A stretch of DNA of 64,000 nucleotides from Alphaproteobacteria bacterium (GTDB taxonomy: Bacteria; Pseudomonadota; Alphaproteobacteria; Paracaedibacterales; CAIULA01), in NCBI GenBank assembly GCA_019749935.1, contig JAIEPD010000010.1:1-64000 (forward strand), in the 5' to 3' direction. Made by a program: the position numbers and the translations under genes. The stretch's first letter is position 1. Each line of letters opens with the position of its first letter. Of the stretch, positions 50,667-59,810 are shown one piece after another. Under the pieces are notes generated by a model. It saw only the letters and a program-made list of their open reading frames with translations. It ran no database searches and had not been told where the DNA came from.

Positions 50667-51449
50667 TTATTTTTTAAAAACTTGACTGAAGATAAATAAA
50701 GTCAAACAGGTAAGAACAATGGATGCCCCCGTTGCAAGGTTAAAAGCCAAAGATAAAAATAGCCCCCCTGTAATGCCAATCAGAGTAAAAAGAAGTGCAT
50801 AAATGACCATCTGTTCAGGCGTTTTAGCATACCCTTTTGCAGTTGCTGGCGGAATGACGAGTAGTGCTGGAACCAATAAAACGCCAATAAACTTTAAACT
50901 CACTGCAACTGTTAAGGCTAAAATAAGCATAAAACCAAGTTTTACTTTAGCTAAGGGAACCCCTTCGGCCTGTGCTAACCCTTCATCTAGGGTGCATAAA
51001 AGCAAAGGCTGCCACTGACAATAGATAAAGGATCCAACCAAAAGGGCACAACCAAAAATCCAAAAGAAATCTTGGTTTTGTAAGGTGAGTATGTCCCCAA
51101 ATAAATAACTGGCAGGATCAATCCTGATAGAAGGCATTTTGTTCATTAAAACAACGCCCAATGCAAGTGCGCTGTATGAGGTAATGCTGAGCCAGGTATC
51201 AGAAGGAAGATCTGCTCTGTCATCAACAAAAGTTAAAATAAAAGTGACAGCTAAACCGATAATCAAAATTCCAAGATGGATATTTATATTGAAAATAAAG
51301 CCTAAAGCGACCCCCAAAAGGGCGCTATGAGATAAGGCGTCTCCAAAAAAGGACATTCTGCGCCAAACCAAAAAACATCCAATAGGGCTGGTAATGAAAG
51401 AAATTCCTATTCCAGCCAAGAGGCTTTGAAGAATGAAAATATCAATCAT
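50667..51449 (-). CDS. znuB: Zinc ABC transporter permease
   Basis: ABC-3 family: SPIGCFLVWRRMSFFGDALSHSALLGVALG. Confidence 0.93.
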   Translation of the reverse strand: MIDIFILQSLLAGIGISFITSPIGCFLVWRRMSFFGDALSHSALLGVALGFIFNINIHLGILIIGLAVTFILTFVDDRADLPSDTWLSITSYSALALGVVLMNKMPSIRIDPASYLFGDILTLQNQDFFWIFGCALLVGSFIYCQWQPLLLCTLDEGLAQAEGVPLAKVKLGFMLILALTVAVSLKFIGVLLVPALLVIPPATAKGYAKTPEQMVIYALLFTLIGITGGLFLSLAFNLATGASIVLTCLTLFIFSQVFKK

Positions 51450-52197
51450 GAGACACTACACAGTCGTGACGATGATTATGGTGGTGGGTATAGGAGGTTA
51501 CTCCCAACGTTAGAGGAATCTCTTTGGTTTTTGAGAACATCAAGTGATATTCAGGATCATGAATGATGGTATCTGGGGCCCCTGAGCAACATATATGTTG
51601 ATTCAGGCAAATGACCTGATTGGTTGCTGCCATCACATGGTGCAGGTCGTGAGAGACTAAAACAATTCCACATTTAAGGTCGTTTCTTAATTTTGATAAC
51701 AAAAGATAAAACTCTGACTGTCCGATGACATCAACTCCTTGAGCCGGTTCATCCAAAACCAAAAGATCAGGTCCACGCAGTAATGCCCTGGCGAGAAGGA
51801 CTCTTTGCCATTCTCCGCCAGAAAGGCTATGAACGGATTGATGTTTAAGTGAGAGAATCTGAACTTTTTCTAAAGCTTCGTCAATGACGTTTTCTTCAAT
51901 ATGTTCTTTTTTTGAGAGCTGTAAGAGACGATTCACATTTAACGGCAGAAATATGTTAATGCCGATTTTCTGGGGCATATATCCAATTTTTAGAAGAGTA
52001 TTCTTTTTGATTGTCCCTGTGGTTGGGCTAATAAGTCCAAGAATCAGCTTAATAAGTGTTGTTTTACCGGCACCATTAGGCCCGATAATTGTTAGAATTT
52101 CGGCTTTTTTTATATTTAGGGTTATATCGTTTAAGACAAGCCTATCAGTTTTGGTGTCTTTAAATGATACCTTCGAAAGCTCTACTAGAGTGTTCAT
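51442..52197 (-). CDS. znuC: Zinc ABC transporter ATP-binding protein
   Basis: Walker A GPNGAGKTTL, LSGGEWQRVLLARALL; His-rich C-terminus SYTHHHNHRHDC. Confidence 0.94.
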   Translation of the reverse strand: MNTLVELSKVSFKDTKTDRLVLNDITLNIKKAEILTIIGPNGAGKTTLIKLILGLISPTTGTIKKNTLLKIGYMPQKIGINIFLPLNVNRLLQLSKKEHIEENVIDEALEKVQILSLKHQSVHSLSGGEWQRVLLARALLRGPDLLVLDEPAQGVDVIGQSEFYLLLSKLRNDLKCGIVLVSHDLHHVMAATNQVICLNQHICCSGAPDTIIHDPEYHLMFSKTKEIPLTLGVTSYTHHHNHRHDCVVSHD

Positions 52198-52674
52198 TTA
52201 AAATTTAGTTTCATTTGGATACACACCCCAGAAAGCAGTCCGTTTTATCCATCCACGCAAGCGACCCCCGGTTGGAGATTTAACTTCGACTTTACACCAA
52301 TTATTTTGGCATTCAAGTGCTTTGGCTATGACTCCTGGTTCTAGTTTGGCAACAACATCTGCTTTAATATCTGGGCTTTTTCGAAGGTTTTTAATGGTAT
52401 GAAGAACCCATATGGTCCTTCTGCCTGAAAGTAAGCTTTTATGAACCCATCCTTGAGTACCTTGCCAATCGCGGATTTGACGCCATGTATCAAATTCAGC
52501 AATGATTTCTACAGGCATTCCTTGACGTATATAGCGCCAATCGATTGGATAATTGTTACCTGGCCCGACATGAAGGTTCACTGCATTTGCCCTGAGAGAG
52601 GCATACCTTGGAAGAGGCTGAGGATCAGCGCTTGCTGCCGTCAAAAATATTAATACAAAAAGTAATATTCTCAC
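52198..52674 (-). CDS. SH3-domain secreted protein
   Basis: Signal peptide; [55 protein letters not shown]. Confidence 0.9.
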   Translation of the reverse strand: MRILLFVLIFLTAASADPQPLPRYASLRANAVNLHVGPGNNYPIDWRYIRQGMPVEIIAEFDTWRQIRDWQGTQGWVHKSLLSGRRTIWVLHTIKNLRKSPDIKADVVAKLEPGVIAKALECQNNWCKVEVKSPTGGRLRGWIKRTAFWGVYPNETKF

Positions 52675-53117
52675 AATCCAGTTGATCCAAATCGTTGAGA
52701 GCCACGAGCTGTTTCGTCAAGATTTTCACATGCAAGCCAATCAACTTGGCTAAATTCCCCAATAACCATCTGTGCGATTCTCATACCACGGGTGATTGTA
52801 AAAGGTTCTTCTCCCAAATTAATCATAATGGCAATAATTTCTCCGCGATAATCTGCATCAATTGTGCCAGGTGCATTCAGAACGGCGATCCCATTTTTTA
52901 TAGAAAGTCCTGAGCGAGAGCGAATTTGAGCCTCATATCCCTTTGGAAGGGCGATTGCTATTCCTGTTGGGACAAGGCATCTTTTGCCTGGTAATAAAAT
53001 GATATCATCAGAAATGGCAGCATGCAAATCCATCCCTGCACTTTGTTCCGTTGCGTAAAAGGGAAGCTCTAGATCACGAGCGTGGTCAAGTTTTTGAATA
53101 GGTACGGTTATTTTCAT
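52671..53117 (-). CDS. dut: dUTP diphosphatase
   Basis: [48 protein letters not shown]. Confidence 0.98.
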   Translation of the reverse strand: MKITVPIQKLDHARDLELPFYATEQSAGMDLHAAISDDIILLPGKRCLVPTGIAIALPKGYEAQIRSRSGLSIKNGIAVLNAPGTIDADYRGEIIAIMINLGEEPFTITRGMRIAQMVIGEFSQVDWLACENLDETARGSQRFGSTGL

Positions 53118-53257
53118 AAAATATATAAACTATAAAATTGGGTATAGGTTTTAGATGATTTATTTGTATGGTTGTATTCTTATTTAAAAATGCAGTAAAA
53201 GGCCAGAAGTTTTTTTGAGCTTTCTATATATATCCAATGATTTATAAGTGATATCTA

Positions 53258-54829
53258 TTAAACTAATAGCCCAGGCTCTAAGTTACGGACTTTTTCAGCA
53301 ACAGCATCCAGGAATTTAAGTAATAAATCATTTATTGTGGCTCCGGAAATAATTTCCAAGGGATCAAGCAGGTTTATATTTGTTGAACTCTCAAGCCCCT
53401 TTAGTAACATTTTTATAATCCCATATTCGTTAGAAGCCAATGCTTCTTTGGTTAAACTGAGAAACTTTTTGCCATTTAGTTCTATAATTTTGTCAATACA
53501 ATCAATAGGCTTGTCCTCTTTAGAAGAGATATGTTCTATTTCTAAAATTTCGACCCATTCGTAATAGGGATTAGCGGGTAACAATTCTTGTGTTCTTTGA
53601 ACTCTGCATTCAAAGGTAGATCCTTTTTCTTGAAAAATGACTTCTTGGGTTTGTGTATAGTGGTTTGGATCTTCATGGGAGGATATTGCAGAATACGCAA
53701 TATCCACATCGGGACCTAGATTCTTTTTGCAGAATTCAAAAAAGAATTTATTAAATGGGTTAGTCTTCACTCGAGGATCAAATGATTTTCCTTGCCTTGC
53801 TAAGACGCTATTTTTAAAAATGTTTAAATAATGTTTCAAGTTTGGTTCTGCTTTGTCTGGCAAAAGAGATTGGGTGTTAAAAGGAAGGGGGCGATAGACA
53901 AATTCATGAAGTATCAGCGATAAAAATGTTTCAATAACAGGGTCTTCAATGTTTCTTTGAATAATAGGCTCAAGCAAAGATAAAAGATGTTGGATTCCGG
54001 GATGTGACAGATTCTCCCAACATACCATTCCATGTCTTAAATCATGCCCCAAGAAATCAAAGGGTCTCCTCTCATAAATACCATGTGGGCTATTTTCTAC
54101 ATCCATATTTCCGATGGGTAAAGCGCACAAATTTCTGTGTTTCCCGTCAGTGCCTAAAAGATGCTTTACGATACGTGATGATTTAAATCCACCAAAAGGA
54201 TTATATATAATGTAAGGCTTAAAGGCAAAATCTCTCTTGCTGCCTCCGAACTGACTATTATCCCTGAATGCATCTATAATCGAATAAATTAAATCTTCTT
54301 CATGATAGTCATTATCCCAACCAAAAGATTTATCAGTTAATGGTTTAAACTGATAAAATGGAGTTGTTTTCCATTTTCCACTTTTAAGGATTATCTTTGT
54401 TGTATCATCGAGTTCGAGAGGATACTCTTCTTGGTCAAACTCTTGAGCTAAGGCAAGCTTCATATTAAAAAGGATGAATTCTACAGCTGTAAGCCCCTCT
54501 GTTTCCTTTGCTATAAGCTCATTTTCTAAGTGTATACAGGATTGTAAGATTTCGGGTTGGTTGAAGTAATGATATCTAAGATAATGTAAGCCTTCTTTGG
54601 CGATAGCTATATAATCCTGTATTTTTTTCGAACAAAAATCCTCTCTGGAACCAATATAATTTTCTGACTTTGCATAAAGCTTGTGATAAATGGCAATTTG
54701 CTTATTAATCGAATTTTCTCTCAAGTACGCCTTTTTTAGTGTTGTGAGGGCGTCATCAGTGGCGTCCATAGAAAAAATACACTGTAGAGACCAAAAGAAG
54801 AGATAGATAGTTAAAAAATACTTGTTCAT
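53258..54829 (-). CDS. Large secreted hypothetical protein
   Basis: Signal peptide MNKYFLTIYLFFWSLQCIFS; 523 aa open frame; motif DFLGHDLRHGM. Confidence 0.75.
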   Translation of the reverse strand: MNKYFLTIYLFFWSLQCIFSMDATDDALTTLKKAYLRENSINKQIAIYHKLYAKSENYIGSREDFCSKKIQDYIAIAKEGLHYLRYHYFNQPEILQSCIHLENELIAKETEGLTAVEFILFNMKLALAQEFDQEEYPLELDDTTKIILKSGKWKTTPFYQFKPLTDKSFGWDNDYHEEDLIYSIIDAFRDNSQFGGSKRDFAFKPYIIYNPFGGFKSSRIVKHLLGTDGKHRNLCALPIGNMDVENSPHGIYERRPFDFLGHDLRHGMVCWENLSHPGIQHLLSLLEPIIQRNIEDPVIETFLSLILHEFVYRPLPFNTQSLLPDKAEPNLKHYLNIFKNSVLARQGKSFDPRVKTNPFNKFFFEFCKKNLGPDVDIAYSAISSHEDPNHYTQTQEVIFQEKGSTFECRVQRTQELLPANPYYEWVEILEIEHISSKEDKPIDCIDKIIELNGKKFLSLTKEALASNEYGIIKMLLKGLESSTNINLLDPLEIISGATINDLLLKFLDAVAEKVRNLEPGLLV

Positions 54830-54960
54830 TTTTATATATGATTGATATTATGGTAGTATTGTTAATATAAACAAAATGTGTTTATTGAGTATACAATAAA
54901 ATGATGAATAATTTAAGTTTATTATATTTATCTGCGCCGGAAAAATATAATTAAACCGGA

Positions 54961-55554
54961 TTAATGGTACGGAATAATACGTTTTTCCGTCACAATACCG
55001 TCAAGGGGTTGATCGTGTATGGAATGGGGAATAAAGGGTAAACATTGTGCTTCAGCACCAAGGCCTATTGTTTGTATAGATTTAATTGATCTTAATTCCT
55101 GAAGCGTTCGATCGTAATAACCACCGCCTTTTCCTAGGCGATGGCCAGATTTATCAAAGGCTGTCAACGGAATCAAAATAATATCTGGTACAACAAGGTT
55201 CGTTCTTTCTTTTGGAACTGGAATTTGATAAAGGCCAAGTTCCATTTCCATCTCTGGTGTCCAAGTGTAGAATCTTAGATGGCTATTTTTTTCTTGGACA
55301 ACGGGCAGACAAACAGATCCATTTTCAAGACACCACTCTTTTAAAAAAGGAATAACATCTATTTCATTGGCAATTGGCCAGTAGCCTGCAATTTTCTTTT
55401 GTTTAAAAGAGCCTTGAAGAAATCCTTTTAAATTCTTTAAAACCTGAATACTGACTTCTGTCCAGTCAATTGTTTGAAGTTTAGCCTGCATCATGCAGCG
55501 CGATTCTTGTTTTTTAGCGTTTATCTCAGCGTCTTTTACAGGGTTGTTTTCCAT
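54961..55554 (-). CDS. ygfA: 5-formyltetrahydrofolate cyclo-ligase
   Basis: IAGYWPIANEIDVIPFL; LGKGGGYYDRTLQEL. Confidence 0.93.
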   Translation of the reverse strand: MENNPVKDAEINAKKQESRCMMQAKLQTIDWTEVSIQVLKNLKGFLQGSFKQKKIAGYWPIANEIDVIPFLKEWCLENGSVCLPVVQEKNSHLRFYTWTPEMEMELGLYQIPVPKERTNLVVPDIILIPLTAFDKSGHRLGKGGGYYDRTLQELRSIKSIQTIGLGAEAQCLPFIPHSIHDQPLDGIVTEKRIIPYH

Positions 55555-56368
55555 ATAGTGCCATTAGATTGTCCCGGGTAATCCATTTCACTGTATCATC
55601 AAAAAAATTTTCTTTCGCTAAAGAAAGTCTACGGTCAACAAAATTGGGAGTGGCATCTGCATTAATAGTTTTATCAGGACTGGTTGTTTCTTTCCTATCG
55701 CCATTTGACTTAAAACTGCCACCACCACTGGTTCCGTGACTAATCAGAAGAACTGCAATTAGGTCATTGGAAGATTCTGGATCTAAAACGGATTGTTTTT
55801 CAGAGTTTGTGACTTTTAGGTCTATATGACCTTTTTCAACCTCGCAAAACACTGTGTTGGGTGAGTCTGAATCATAAGAAGCATTCACAGATTTTATGGC
55901 TGAATCGGTAAGAGACGGATTGACAGCAAACGTTATCCAATTGTGATAACTGTCTTTTGCAGTTTTTTCAGGGATTCCCAAGGTTCGGTAGGGAACAAGT
56001 CCAATAAATGTTTCTGAAAAAAGACAATTAGATTCTGAAATTCCGTTTTCTGAGGCAGAAACGCCGGGTTTAGAAGGACAAGGAAGACGTTTGTTTACCA
56101 AAACATAGCTGGTTAAGGATTGAAAGATTTGCTCCATATGATCTTCGGTTTTGCGGATTTTTTGAAATTTCAGAAAATTATTAAGCGCGGGGATGCCAAT
56201 GCCGGATAAAATTCCAATAATGCAAAGAACCATCGCAACTTCTATAAGTGAGAAACCTGAAAGCTTTCGAATCATATTTTTCCTGTATTTCTTAAACAAA
56301 AAGAAAGAGTGAGTTTGCTTTGATACTGTTTTCATAAATTGTGTTCCAGAAAATTTTGTATATACCAT
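55526..56368 (-). CDS. Prepilin-type N-terminal cleavage/methylation protein (pseudopilin)
   Basis: LSGFSLIEVAMVLCIIGILSGIGIPAL; true start probably downstream of ORF-track start. Confidence 0.88.
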   Translation of the reverse strand: MVYTKFSGTQFMKTVSKQTHSFFLFKKYRKNMIRKLSGFSLIEVAMVLCIIGILSGIGIPALNNFLKFQKIRKTEDHMEQIFQSLTSYVLVNKRLPCPSKPGVSASENGISESNCLFSETFIGLVPYRTLGIPEKTAKDSYHNWITFAVNPSLTDSAIKSVNASYDSDSPNTVFCEVEKGHIDLKVTNSEKQSVLDPESSNDLIAVLLISHGTSGGGSFKSNGDRKETTSPDKTINADATPNFVDRRLSLAKENFFDDTVKWITRDNLMALYGKQPCKRR

Positions 56369-56508
56369 TCTTGTTTCAAATTCCGGGTTCGTTGTTTTTC
56401 GAAATCTGCTGTGCTTGAGTATTTCATGTACACTCGCGAATCACTTATTTCGTGGTTCAACCTTGCTCCTCAAACGCCTGCCTGGCTTTTTGAAACATTT
56501 TGAGTATA
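56366..56508. repeat. Dispersed palindromic element copy R3
   Basis: ttgtttcaaattccgggttcgttgtttttcg...gagtatttcatgtacactc...cctcaaacgcctgcctggctttttgaaac..tttgagtata. Confidence 0.85.
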
Positions 56509-56599
56509 TCAATCATAAGATGTTTTCGTTTTTTCTTGTTTGGGCAGCCATCAAAAATAAGGGTGTAAGTTTTTTTGATTACAACTAATTTAATGAGTG

Positions 56600-56836
56600 C
56601 TTGATAACTCATCTAATCGCCTAAGTCTTTCGATGGAACTTAATGAAATTTTATTAAATTTAAATCTAGAGCATAATCCCCACCCAATTTCTCGCCCACC
56701 GAAAAGGGCGGGGGGAAAGCCCTCTCACCGACAATGGCAAAATGACAAACCTCTCCCGTCCAGACTTTTCCCTACTTAAAAAGTCTGTCAAACCCTTCAC
56801 AAAAATAAACGTTTATGAATAGCACTTCCTATTCTG
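56600..56836 (-). ncRNA. Candidate structured noncoding RNA or long 5' leader
   Basis: GC-rich hairpin island (CGCCC/GGGCG, CAGACTTTT/AAAAGTCTG, GAATAG/CTATTC) downstream of a sigma70-like promoter on the minus strand. Confidence 0.4.
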
Positions 56837-56842
56837 TATATT

Positions 56843-56870
56843 AAGATAGAGTTCATTTTTAAATTGTCAA
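56843..56870 (-). promoter_or_regulatory. Sigma-70-like promoter
   Basis: Minus strand TTGACA, 16-nt spacer, TATCTT. Confidence 0.55.
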
Positions 56871-57010
56871 TAAGTGATAAAAAATAAATTTTATGAATAC
56901 AGATGATGCATTCCTTTTCGCCTATAAGTTTTTTTGGAAAAAAAATAATTAAATCAACATGTTAATCTGATTTTATCGAAGACCCTGAGGCGGCAAAGGA
57001 CTTTTAATTT

Positions 57011-57634
57011 CTATCGGGGTCCAAACAAAGCTGCCCCTATTCGAATAAGTGTACTGCCACACTTAATGGCTTTATCGTAATCAAGGCTCATTCCCATACT
57101 TCTTTGAGGTAAATTATGCTGATCCGCTAAAGCTATTAGATTTCTAAAGTACGGAACGGGATCTTTTTCTAAAGGCGGGATTCCCATTAATCCAATGATT
57201 GAAAGCTTTAATTCATGTTTGCAATAGTTTATAAAATCATCAGCATCAGATAATGAGACACCTCTTTTTTGAGGCTCATTTCCAAGATTCAGCTGAATCA
57301 TCAAAGGTGTATTCAGGTTCATCCTAGACATTTCCTGCTTTAATTTGTCGGCTAAACGCTGATTGTCAACACTTTGAATGCAATTAAATAACCCAAGCGC
57401 TTGCTTAACTTTATTTGTCTGCAAAGGTCCAATAAGATGCACAGCTATGTTTGGATAATTTTCCTTCAGGCTTGGCCATTTGTCTTCAGCCTCTTGAACT
57501 CGGTTTTCACCAAAAAGTGTTTGGCCAACCTTTAAAAGTGGCAGGATTTTTTCAATTCCTTGCCCCTTACTCACAGCCATAAGCTGAGTATTTCCCAGCT
57601 CACACTCTCTTTTCAAGTTTTTCCAGTTATCCAA
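57011..57634 (-). CDS. yggS: YggS-family PLP homeostasis protein
   Basis: LMAVSKGQGIEKI, FGENRVQEAEDKW, HLIGPLQTNKVKQAL, MGMSLDYDKAIKCGSTLIRIGAALFG. Confidence 0.95.
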   Translation of the reverse strand: MDNWKNLKRECELGNTQLMAVSKGQGIEKILPLLKVGQTLFGENRVQEAEDKWPSLKENYPNIAVHLIGPLQTNKVKQALGLFNCIQSVDNQRLADKLKQEMSRMNLNTPLMIQLNLGNEPQKRGVSLSDADDFINYCKHELKLSIIGLMGIPPLEKDPVPYFRNLIALADQHNLPQRSMGMSLDYDKAIKCGSTLIRIGAALFGPR

Positions 57635-57658
57635 TCGATAATACCACGGTGGATAACG

Positions 57659-58162
57659 TTAGGGTTTTTTACGAAAAGTATCCAATGTGACGACATTTGA
57701 TCCAGGTTCTTCTGAGGTTGACTCTAAATCATCTGTGATAGATTTTTCCTTAGTTTCTGACAGTTTTGTAGGAACTTTTTTAGGCTTTTCAATTTGTTCT
57801 TCTATATTTGGGGTAAACTGAAGGCCAAATTTAACTGATGGATCTACAAAGCTAACAATCGCATCAAAGGGAATAAGAAGACGTTCATGAATATCATTAA
57901 AACATAAGGTCACAGCAAAACGATCCTCTTCAACTACCAGATCCCAAAATTCATGTTGCAGAACAATGGTGATCTCATCAGCGTATTGCTCTCTTAGGTA
58001 ATCGGGTAAATCAACGCCAGGATGATCAGTTGAAAAGGCGATGTAGAAATGATGGCTTCCAGGAAGCCCCTTTTTTGTTGCATATAGTAAAGACTCTTTA
58101 ACAACAGTACGCAGCGCTTTTTGAACAAGTTGTTCATAATCAATATAACTTTTTTTACTCAC
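57659..58162 (-). CDS. sspB: SspB family ClpXP adaptor
   Basis: IDYEQLVQKALRTVVKESL...GLPGSHHFYIAFSTDHPGVDLPDYLREQY; ORF track extends to 58246 but that extension runs into the ssrA terminator; GTG at 58162 with a TAAGG upstream is more plausible. Confidence 0.85.
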   Translation of the reverse strand: MSKKSYIDYEQLVQKALRTVVKESLLYATKKGLPGSHHFYIAFSTDHPGVDLPDYLREQYADEITIVLQHEFWDLVVEEDRFAVTLCFNDIHERLLIPFDAIVSFVDPSVKFGLQFTPNIEEQIEKPKKVPTKLSETKEKSITDDLESTSEEPGSNVVTLDTFRKKP

Positions 58163-58202
58163 TGGCTTAAACCTTACTTTGGTGTTGACCTTTTTTAAAA
58201 AG

Positions 58203-58231
58203 TGGGGGCATTCTGTTGCCCGGTTGCCCCC
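58203..58231 (-). terminator. Terminator of ssrA coding RNA
   Basis: Minus strand GGGGGCA...TGCCCCCACTTTTT. Confidence 0.7.
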
Positions 58232-58234
58232 GAC

Positions 58235-58575
58235 CGCGGTAGTCAAAATACTCTCAAGTCAGTTAACACTGACTATTAAGCGGCTTGAGCTGCAACGAAA
58301 CGATTGGAGTTAGCTGCTGCTAAGTTCCAATTACGGTTTGCTGCAACAACACGACGACGACGTCTACGTGTAGCTACCCCAGTGCTTAAGAATGTAGCAC
58401 TTATTTAAACAGCCCGATAACGGTGGTACAATGCCGAGCGAAAAATATATCTTTGTACGCGCGTCGATCCTATTTCACCCCCATAATTCTGACAAATTTC
58501 AATGGTGGAGGCGCCGGGTACCGCCCCCGGGTCCGCAACGCTTATTACATATATCGTTTATCGCCATAGTTAACC
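58235..58575 (-). ncRNA. ssrA: Circularly permuted two-piece tmRNA
   Basis: Minus strand acceptor piece GCGGACCCGGGGGCGGTACCCGGCGCCTCCACCA, then coding piece GGGGGTGAAATAGGATCGACGC, tag ORF GCAGCAGCTAACTCCAATCGTTTCGTTGCAGCTCAAGCCGCTTAATAG; outer limits approximate. Confidence 0.92.
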
Positions 58576-58652
58576 AAGGCTAACAATAAATAAAATAAAC
58601 CTTTTTGGGGGGAAATCAAGAAGTTTCGGACATCTAACCGATCGAGAGGGTT

Positions 58653-59114
58653 TCAAGCAACCTTTGAAACAGACTCCCAACCACCTTGCATATTTTGACG
58701 CCAATAAACGCAATCTATTCCTAATTCTTGATAATGATTAAAACGTTTATTGGCCTCAGTTAAAAATTCTGGAATATTTCCATCAAACACATCAAGGCAA
58801 CGGCTAAACCCACTTGATACATCAATAAGGGTGCCAGATGTCGAAATAATCAAACTGGCTTTATTAGGGTTTTCAATTTTTGTTGTTAACCAAATAGGTT
58901 GACGGCTGTGAGTTTCGGGGGCGTCTGCGGCTGACCCATGGGGCAAAAAGGCATTTGTTGAATAGGTCCAAAAAACTGAATTAAGAAATTCAAGACGTTC
59001 CTGGCTGTCAACTAAAACGACTGCTCTTTGATTCGATGCGTATGCTTTTTCAAGCAGTTTAGGAAGCGTCTTTTCTAAAGATGTCGTTGTAAGTTGATAA
59101 AAAGCAACTTCCAT
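58653..59114 (-). CDS. holC: DNA polymerase III subunit chi
   Basis: MEVAFYQLTTTSLEKTLPKLLEKAYASNQRAVVL; ORF-track TTG start 59135 lies inside a palindrome. Confidence 0.88.
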   Translation of the reverse strand: MEVAFYQLTTTSLEKTLPKLLEKAYASNQRAVVLVDSQERLEFLNSVFWTYSTNAFLPHGSAADAPETHSRQPIWLTTKIENPNKASLIISTSGTLIDVSSGFSRCLDVFDGNIPEFLTEANKRFNHYQELGIDCVYWRQNMQGGWESVSKVA

Positions 59115-59129
59115 GCTATCCCCTTCGCC

Positions 59130-59230
59130 TTTCAAGATACCTGTTCAAAAAACATCGAAACCTGCGGTGCGCATGTACTTCATGTACACTTGCGCTCCTC
59201 GGTTCTCGTTTTTCTGCAGGTCTCTTGAAA
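59130..59230. repeat. About 100-bp palindromic element R4 (related core)
   Basis: Outer arms TTTCAAGATACCTG / GCAGGTCTCTTGAAA; centre GCGCATGTACTTCATGTACACTTGCGC. Confidence 0.8.
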
Positions 59231-59249
59231 TTCATTGGGTCTAAATTCT

Positions 59250-59711
59250 TCAAGGTGTTTTATTTTGGGACTGTGTGCTATAGCGCCCAAAGTTGCCAAA
59301 AATATCACGCATTACTGACGTTTCGTAACCTGTGGTTTCTGTTTTTCTCTCAATCGGAATGATTGGATGTTCACCTTCATATTTTGCTACATCTCTTACA
59401 ATGCCTTGCGCATCGAATCTAAGGACGATTGTTTGTTGTTCCAAGGTTTCTGGTCTGTAAAACGAAGTTGTCGATGTTCTTTTGGAAATGTAGTACCAGT
59501 TATGGCCTTTTTGTTCATCACCAAAAACAGAAGACGTAGAGGGGCTTCCAAAACGTTCTTGGATTGTTTGCATTGTATCAATGCCAATTTGAATTTTCTT
59601 TATGTCCATAGATTCAGGATTGTAACCCCTGCTGTCTATGGTCGGATAGCATCCTACAAGCAGAAAACTAATCAAAAAGACATTTAGAAAAAGTGAAAAA
59701 CGAGCCATCAT
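59250..59711 (-). CDS. bamE: Outer-membrane assembly lipoprotein BamE (SmpA/OmlA)
   Basis: Lipobox LVGC; IQIGIDTMQTIQERFGSPSTSSVFGDEQKGHNWYYIS. Confidence 0.92.
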   Translation of the reverse strand: MMARFSLFLNVFLISFLLVGCYPTIDSRGYNPESMDIKKIQIGIDTMQTIQERFGSPSTSSVFGDEQKGHNWYYISKRTSTTSFYRPETLEQQTIVLRFDAQGIVRDVAKYEGEHPIIPIERKTETTGYETSVMRDIFGNFGRYSTQSQNKTP

Positions 59712-59810
59712 AAAATCAGATATTTATTCCTTACATTTTTCTAGATTTGGCATTACTTTAAGAAGATGTCAACTCTTTGCAAGAAAATTAAGTAAGAGGA
59801 TTGAGTCTCT

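Noticed and set aside
56597-56779. 60-aa plus-strand ORF
   Set aside because: Antisense to the candidate structured RNA, low-complexity, no RBS or domain.
56740-56787. Minus-strand AAAGTCTGGACGGGAGAGG resembles the 3' end of an FMN (RFN) riboswitch
   Set aside because: The other conserved RFN segments are not found upstream and no riboflavin gene follows; one short block is not enough.
58163-58246. N-terminal extension of the SspB ORF (TTG start)
   Set aside because: It overlaps the ssrA 3' region and its terminator hairpin; SspB similarity begins after it.
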